Of a stretch of DNA of 10,963 nucleotides, positions 6,393-10,963 are shown in pieces; position 1 is the first letter of the stretch; every line of letters begins with the position of its first letter. A program made the position numbers and the translations under genes. This stretch comes from Ochromonadaceae sp. CCMP2298. Taxonomy: Eukaryota > Sar > Synurophyceae > Ochromonadales > Ochromonadaceae. The stretch spans positions 1 to 10,963 of the forward strand of contig MU634641.1 in the NCBI GenBank assembly GCA_026770595.1, given 5' to 3'. The notes beneath the pieces were generated by a model, which searched no databases, had not been told where the DNA came from, and was given only the letters and a program-made list of their open reading frames with translations.

Positions 6393-9300
6393 ATGCGGGC
6401 CATCGCCGGACTCAGCCGGGAGAATGTGATCGTCGTGGTGCAGCTGCTCAGCCAGACGGGAAATAAGGATCTGGCTGTGCTCTTCGTGGACACCATCGCC
6501 CTGATCGATACGATCCTCTCTCTCGTGCTGAGGGAGATGTTCAACACGCGCAAGAACATCCTCTACTGGACCGACCTCGCCTCCTCCCCCTCCTGGGAGA
6601 TCCTGCTCTACCGCCTCAACAGCGCCATCTTCAAGAGCATCTTCATGAGCAACACTAAGGGGCTCATCATCCTGGAGAGATCCGAGGAAATGCTCGAGCA
6701 CGCAGAGCTGCTGCGCTCCGACCTGACCAAGCTGTCCGTGCTTCTGGAGAAGGTGAACTTGGCAGCCGCGCTGCTCAAGGCGCTCTTCCTGCACTTCGGT
6801 TCCATCTACCCCCTGCACACAGAGCTCGCATTAAAGGATGGGGGCGAGGATGGGGGCGAGGAAGGGAGTGTCGAGGGCGATGACGGGAGCGAGGGCGGGA
6901 GAGAGAAGAGAGAGGACGCGAGCGCTAGACGACGGGCGCACGTACGACAGACGGCAGCGGCCCACCTAGAGCGTTGCCTGCTGCTATTGTCCCGCTGTTT
7001 CGAAGAGTTCCTGCCATCACAGCTCGCCGCCTACGCTGCCCTCTCCTCCGCACCCTCCCCCGCACCCTCGCCCCACGCCTCCCTCTCAGCCTCTGCCACT
7101 GCCGACCAGTCCATCCTCGCTGGACAGAGCCTCTACCCCTCCTCCTCAAACTCCGCCCTCAACCCCTCCGCCAAGTGCGCAGGCCTGGACTCTGCGGAGC
7201 TGCTGGCGCTCTTCGACGGCGTGGAGGCCTTCACAGACCACCTGTTCTGCACGCGCTCTCGCAAGGTACGGGTTGCAATAACCCCAGGCTTGTTTTTTCT
7301 CACTGCTCGTGCTGCTTATGCTCGTGCTGCTTATGCTGGAGCTGCCTATGCTCGTGCTGCTACTCTTACAAGTGCTACAACTGCTACAACTACTACTTCT
7401 ACTGCTACTACTGCTGCTACTACTGCTACTACTACTTCTGCTGCTGCTTCTGCTGCTTCTGCTGCTACTACTACTGGCTGCACCTCACGTTCCCCACTCC
7501 ACCTACCCCAACCACAGATGTTTCCCCTGAAGTTCACCCACTCTCATGTACACAAACCCTCCGACTGGGAGCGCGCCTGGGTGCGCTGGCTGCTCTTAGC
7601 GGGGCTTAGCGGCTACTCGCTCTCCCGCCTCTACACCGCCTGCTTCGATGGGACCCTCCAGGCGCTCCTGACTTTCGCCCAGAACAAGTTGGCGGATCAC
7701 TTGTACGAGCCGGTGACCCAGCTGGGCAGAGAGCTGTTCGACACGATTCGCAAGCGCGCGCACGTGGTGACCGGGGAGGAGCTGGAGGACAGCAGGCAGG
7801 CGCTGCACAGGTGACTGGGGAATAGATAAGGGGACTGTGTTTGCGCCGCACTGTACGGGTGTGTGTATTGTGCCCTCTTCACCAACGCTATCTGCACCCT
7901 CTACCTATCCACTCACTCATTCACTCATTCACCCCTTCTCTAACCGGCGCCTGCCACCTACCCCTTACCCCCTACCCCCTACCCCCTACCCCCCCTTCTC
8001 AGGATGCTGGCTGACTTCTCCAAGTCCCGACGCGGCTACCTGCTCATCCTCGAAGACCTGCGCAACTCTGCCGCCGCCGCAGCGCAAGATGCATACACTG
8101 GGAAAGGAGGCGCAAAGGAGGCAGCGGCAGTGGCGGCTATTGCTGGGATTGGGGAGATGGGGGGGGGTCTGGCGGGGGCGGATGCGACCTTCTCTGCGGA
8201 GCAGGCTATGGATGCGTTGATGAGCGAGTACGAGAAGGAGCTGCAGACGCCCGTGAGGGGCATCATGTTTGGTAGTTTGATGTCTGCTATCCTGATTCAG
8301 ATGCAGAAGCTCAAGGTGCACACGGAGGCCGCCATGCTCACTATGGACCAGGTAACTTATGATACATGTAGATCTATGTGTATATGTGTGGGTATGCGTG
8401 TTAAGGGTGTGTGTAGCCCCTCCTAACCTGTGCTCCTTTCCCCCTTCTCTCCCCCCCCCAGATCCTCACATCCAACGAGCTGACCATCACTGCCACCGCA
8501 GCCATGCCCGCATTCGGATTCATAGGTGCGTATGTGATTCATGTGTGTGATTCGTAGGCGGACTACAGCAGACGCCAATCACCGTCCCTCCACCCCCCAC
8601 CGCTGTCCTTCGCCTCTTCTCCACCACCCCTCACCCTACCCCCTTCCCTCTCCGCCCTTCCCTCTTCACCCGGACTCCCACCCCAACCTCACCACCCTCT
8701 TCCCCAACCCCCATCCCCCCACAGCTCTGCTGCTCGTATCACTCAGAAAGGCGCTTCGCCCACCCTCGTCCAACCGCAGCAACGCCAGTTACACTGAGCA
8801 CTTCCGGCTAATAATGAGCGACGTGGAGAGATCATTGCAGGAGGTGCACGAACTAGCAGAGGACGGGCGCATCGACGATTTGGTACCGGAGATGGGGCAG
8901 GGTGGGCTGGGGCCGGGACAGGGGTCGGGGTCGGGGACAAAGGGGCAGGGACAGCAGCAGGGGCAGCGGGTGTCCATTGACACCCCCCTGAGCATGGACG
9001 AGGACATGCACATGAACAACTCAGGGAACTGGGGTAGTTCGGGATCCCCCCCTCCGTGGCAGGCGCCCCCCATGCAGTACCTGGGCCTGCCCTTCGCCTC
9101 TGCCGCCCGCTTGCTGGTGGCCAGAGGTCTGCTCAGGTTCAACCTGGTGAGGCTGCGCAGCGAGTTCCAGGCACTATTCGAGCAGGGGGGTGGGGGAGGG
9201 GGCAAGGCGCTTTCCAGGGGGTCCCGGCATCGGCGCAGGGGGCCCAAGCTGGGCGTGCCCTTCAGGAGGAGGGTCGTGTCTCGCAGCAGCTTTACCTTTG

Positions 9301-9662
9301 GGAGCTTCAACGTAGGACTGGGTAGTTTGGGGGGCGGGGGCGTGGGGGGACTGGGCAGTTTGGGGGGATTGGGGCTGGGAGGGTCGGAGGGGGTGCCGGA
9401 GGACCCCATACAGAGCATCGTGGCTCTCACACAGCAGGAGAGTACGTTCTACGCCACCTTGCGTAGCCTCCTCCGCACCCTGTACACGATGGCTTTTGGC
9501 TCTAACGAGCTGCTCACGCACACCACCATGTACAACTCCCTCCATCGGGACATATCCCTCCTGGAGAGTCCTGACTTCGAAGTCTCCCTGCAGAGGAAGA
9601 TAAACACCGCCTCCAGGATGAGGGTCAGCTACCACTGCCTGCTGCCCACACATTCCAAGTAG
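6393..9662 (+). CDS. NCA2/DGS1 family mitochondrial outer-membrane protein, five exons
   Basis: Exons are 6393-7265, 7518-7810, 8003-8351, 8462-8525 and 8725-9662. They total 2517 bp, exactly 838 codons plus stop. Yeast Nca2 is needed for normal ATP6/ATP8 mRNA levels; plant DGS1 sits in the mitochondrial outer membrane and affects lipid traffic. The N-terminal region (NTRKNILYW, residues 49-57 or nearby) matches the family's IQKNLQFW segment. A first membrane segment lies at about 312-332 after DWERAWVRW. ELFDTIRKR and SRQALHRML follow across an intron. The core EYEKELQTPVRGIMFGSLMSAIL and IQMQKLKVHTEAAMLTMDQ covers about 464-505, and a second membrane segment lies at about 513-533. The C-terminus SYHCLLPT is conserved. 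Insertions are an acidic Gly/Glu run (about 147-180) and Gly-rich runs (about 580-612, 681-755). The start could instead be the in-frame ATG at 6177, adding 72 Arg/Ser-rich residues. Confidence 0.9.
7305..7364 (+). repeat. 15-bp tandem repeat, four copies
   Basis: Units at 7305-7319, 7320-7334, 7335-7349 and 7350-7364. The first two are identical (GCTCGTGCTGCTTAT); the other two differ at a few bases. The array is in phase with the host gene and would read Ala-Arg-Ala-Ala-Tyr if translated. Confidence 0.85.
7370..7475 (+). repeat. Imperfect CTN trinucleotide repeat
   Basis: A long run of CTA, CTG and CTT triplets with few interruptions, on the sense strand inside intron 1 of NCA2/DGS1. The tract would read mainly Ala, Thr and Ser in the host frame. 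It is likely length-variable between strains. Confidence 0.8.
7811..8002 (+). other. Intron 2 of NCA2/DGS1
   Basis: This 192-bp intron has donor GTGACT at 7811 and acceptor TTCTCAG ending at 8002. It splits an Arg codon (AG/G) and restores ALHRMLADF, a family-conserved junction. Without splicing, the frame hits TGA at 7812. The 3' half contains ACTCATTC repeats and a TACCCCC array. Confidence 0.9.
7966..7993 (+). repeat. TACCCCC heptamer array
   Basis: Four consecutive TACCCCC units (7966, 7973, 7980, 7987), with a degenerate unit just before, directly upstream of the intron 2 acceptor. It doubles as the polypyrimidine tract. The complementary strand has spaced G5 runs able in principle to form a quadruplex. 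Confidence 0.85.
8352..8461 (+). other. Intron 3 of NCA2/DGS1
   Basis: This 110-bp intron has donor GTAACT at 8352 and acceptor CAG ending at 8461 after a run of C. It is phase 0 and joins LTMDQ to ILTSNEL, a conserved family junction (DQIL). Unspliced reading ends at a stop near 8426. Confidence 0.9.
8526..8724 (+). other. Intron 4 of NCA2/DGS1
   Basis: This 199-bp intron has donor GTGCGT at 8526 and acceptor CACAG ending at 8724 in a very C-rich tract. It is phase 1, splits an Ala codon, and joins the two halves of the second membrane segment (PAFGFI and LLLVSL). The preceding exon is only 64 bp. Confidence 0.9.
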
Positions 9663-10267
9663 GGACCTACATACTCAAATTCCCTGCACTCTCACGTTGA
9701 ACGTTCCTGTATTTATGCATTATCCTTTTTTGTATTTCTGCTTTTTCTCCTGCCATCTTGTATCCTGTGTAAATAATACAGCCCCAGTGAGAGCCCTGGT
9801 GCGAGATTGACTTCTATGGATATGCAGCTTACTGGCTGTACTGATATCACGGATTGGAGCGCTCTCGGGGGTGTACATACGTTGACGCTTCCTCGTGAGC
9901 GGAATGATGTGTTTTAGTACAAGTGCTGTTCTCTCTCCTACAGGCGCTACTCCTTCTTCTACTCCTGCTCCCTCTCCTGCTAGTGTACATAACAATGCAA
10001 AATGAATTCTTGTACTAGTGTCCCTACCTCTGTTCCCGTAACAACTTCACTCCCCCCATCCTTAACCCAAAAAGAAGAGGATTAGTGTCCGCTCATGTGT
10101 AAAACACCTCTCCACACTGTATGGCAGACAGAGCAGGCGAAGTAGATGAAAACAATCGAGCAGAGTAGGCGCAGGCAACGTCAACACCCTATACGCTATA
10201 CCCTAGACACTATGCGCTATACCCTTTACTCTGTACCTTATAAGTTATGCCCCCAATGCTATACGCG
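9663..10267. other. Convergent gap between NCA2/DGS1 and glyoxalase I genes
   Basis: This 605-bp gap lies between two facing stop codons and contains no convincing gene. It should hold both 3' UTRs. TATTTATGC lies at 9710-9718 and GTAAATAATA at 9769-9778, the latter close to GTAAATATTA after the ARD stop and a candidate 3'-end signal. Near the glyoxalase stop there is a 16-bp direct repeat (10189-10204 and 10210-10225). Confidence 0.55.
10189..10225. repeat. 16-bp direct repeat at the glyoxalase I 3' end
   Basis: Two copies of CTATRCGCTATACCCT at 10189-10204 and 10210-10225 differ at one base and are offset by 21 bp. A partial third copy of the CTATACGC core lies near 10259. On the minus strand this is probably 3' UTR of the glyoxalase gene. 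Function unknown. Confidence 0.75.
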
Positions 10268-10854
10268 CTACGCTTCTGTGAGGCTGATCCCCCCCCTCTG
10301 AATGATCTCCACCCAGTAGTTATCCGGGTCATAAGCGAACGCCAGCCCGCGCATGCTACCCTCCTGCGGCCTCTTCTTGAAAAGGACGCCCTTGGCCTCC
10401 AGGTCCGCGCAAGCAGCGTCCAAATCGTCGCACAGGAAGCCCGTATGCCCGAATCCCCGCACCTGCCCTTTGTCCTCGTCGTTGCCGTTGTGGTAGCTGA
10501 ACTCGAGGTCGTCCTCGGTGCCGTGGTTGTGCGTCAGCTCCAGAACCGGCCCAAACATGTTCTTGATGTACTCGCTGGCCTCGGGCGCAGCGGGATTGGG
10601 CGTGGGGCCCAGGCGGGCGAGGTCTTCGGGGGACACGCAGGCGAGGAAGTAGAGGCTGAAGTCGGAGAAGTGAGAGTGGCGCAGCAGGGTCATGCCCAGC
10701 TGCTCCTTGTAGAAGACCAGCGACTTAACGGGGTCTTTCACACGCAGCATGGTCTGCGCAAAGGTAAATTTATTGGGGACGGCGGCGAGGGAGCTGGGGC
10801 TGCGCACCACTATCTCAACCCAATAGCCATCTGGATCTAAAGCGAAGGCAAGGC
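10268..10854 (-). CDS. Glyoxalase I (lactoylglutathione lyase), tandem-domain, 3' exon only
   Basis: This is the last exon of a gene reading leftward; its 5' part is outside the window. Glyoxalase I isomerises the glutathione-methylglyoxal hemithioacetal to lactoylglutathione in the cytosol. The exon opens with the end of one domain (GLAFALDPDGYWVEI) and then encodes a complete second domain whose end repeats that motif (GLAFAYDPDNYWVEI). It is therefore a two-domain fusion like the yeast enzyme. In the complete domain all four metal/catalytic positions are present: Gln in FAQTMLRVKDP (10754-10756), Glu in LELTHN (10538-10540), His in RGFGHTG (10445-10447) and Glu in NYWVEI (10307-10309). NGTED-type GTEDD and FYKEQLGM are also typical. 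The exon starts with GC of a split Gly codon. No organelle targeting can be judged because the N-terminus is missing. Confidence 0.93.
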
Positions 10855-10963
10855 CTGAGGGTAGGGGGCAGGGGGGAGAAGGCAGGAGATATAGGAGGGC
10901 AGGGCAGAGAGACAGGAGAGAGGAGAGAGGAGAGAGGAGAGAGGAGAGAGGACAGAGGAGAGA
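10855..10963 (-). other. 3' part of an intron of the glyoxalase I gene
   Basis: Read on the minus strand, a pyrimidine-rich stretch ends in CCCTCAG immediately before the conserved GLAFALDPDG exon, a standard acceptor (AG at 10856-10855). The donor is beyond the window edge. The outer part is the AGGAGAG repeat listed separately. Confidence 0.8.
10914..10962. repeat. AGGAGAG heptamer array at the window edge
   Basis: Seven contiguous 7-bp units, six exact and one AGGACAG at 10949-10955. It continues to the edge and may be longer. It lies in the glyoxalase I intron, where on the sense strand it reads CTCTCCT and extends the pyrimidine tract. Confidence 0.9.

Larger units (their letters stand above)
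7266..7517 (+). other. Intron 1 of NCA2/DGS1, stop-free and a multiple of three
   Basis: Donor GTACGG at 7266 and acceptor CACAG ending at 7517; length 252 bp. The frame runs through it with no stop (84 codons, Ala/Thr/Ser/Arg-rich). I call it an intron because the flanking protein is family-like while the insert is pure low complexity, because both splice sites are canonical, and because its third positions are T/A-rich, unlike the exons. It is packed with repeats (7305-7364 and about 7370-7475). Confidence 0.7.

Noticed and set aside
7305-7530. Leu-rich frame in the repeat (73 residues, plus strand) as a membrane protein
   Set aside because: It is only the CTN triplet repeat read in the Leu frame inside an intron.
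8541-8724. Upstream part of the last NCA2/DGS1 frame as coding start at 8541
   Set aside because: It is the Pro/Ser-rich translation of C-rich intron 4; splicing at 8525/8725 restores the conserved membrane segment.
10247-10840. 197-residue plus-strand frame opposite glyoxalase I
   Set aside because: It is antisense to a gene with complete catalytic motifs and has no family resemblance.

Overview
The window looks like nuclear DNA of a compact-genome microbial eukaryote. Several genes are interrupted by short GT-AG introns (79 to 252 bp). The intron 3' ends are pyrimidine- or C-rich. The coding sequence has GC-rich third positions, while the gaps are closer to even composition. Every product I can recognise belongs to a eukaryotic family: acireductone dioxygenase, zuotin/DNAJC2, NCA2/DGS1 and a tandem-domain glyoxalase I. 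The NCA2/DGS1 family is known from fungi, plants and algae, so a GC-rich unicellular alga or related protist (for example cryptophyte, haptophyte or stramenopile) is my guess. The sequence does not settle the lineage.

Layout from left to right: (1) an intronless acireductone dioxygenase gene (267-809, +), preceded by about 266 bp holding a strong 39-bp hairpin; (2) a 924-bp gap with a 12-bp tandem repeat close to the next start; (3) a two-exon zuotin/DNAJC2-type ribosome-associated J-protein (1734-3379, +) with only one SANT domain; (4) a two-exon gene for a small secreted acidic protein ending in an amphipathic helix (3684-4152, +), not recognised; (5) a convergent 342-bp gap; (6) an intronless unknown gene on the minus strand (4495-6084), with a possible C2-like N-terminus, a coiled coil and a basic/Ser-rich tail; (7) a 308-bp divergent promoter region; (8) a five-exon NCA2/DGS1 mitochondrial outer-membrane family gene (6393-9662, +), whose splice phases close exactly to 838 codons plus stop; (9) a 605-bp convergent gap; (10) the 3' part of a tandem-domain glyoxalase I gene on the minus strand (10268-10854), whose upstream exons lie beyond the right edge.

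The genes do not form an obvious pathway. They are housekeeping functions (methionine salvage, cotranslational folding, mitochondrial membrane, methylglyoxal detoxification) placed next to each other, with two unrecognised genes between. I saw no rRNA, tRNA, CRISPR or transposase gene. The points most worth following are the stop-free, length-3n repeat-filled first intron of the NCA2/DGS1 gene, the small secreted protein with a prepropeptide-like layout, and the unknown C2-like/coiled-coil protein divergent from NCA2/DGS1.
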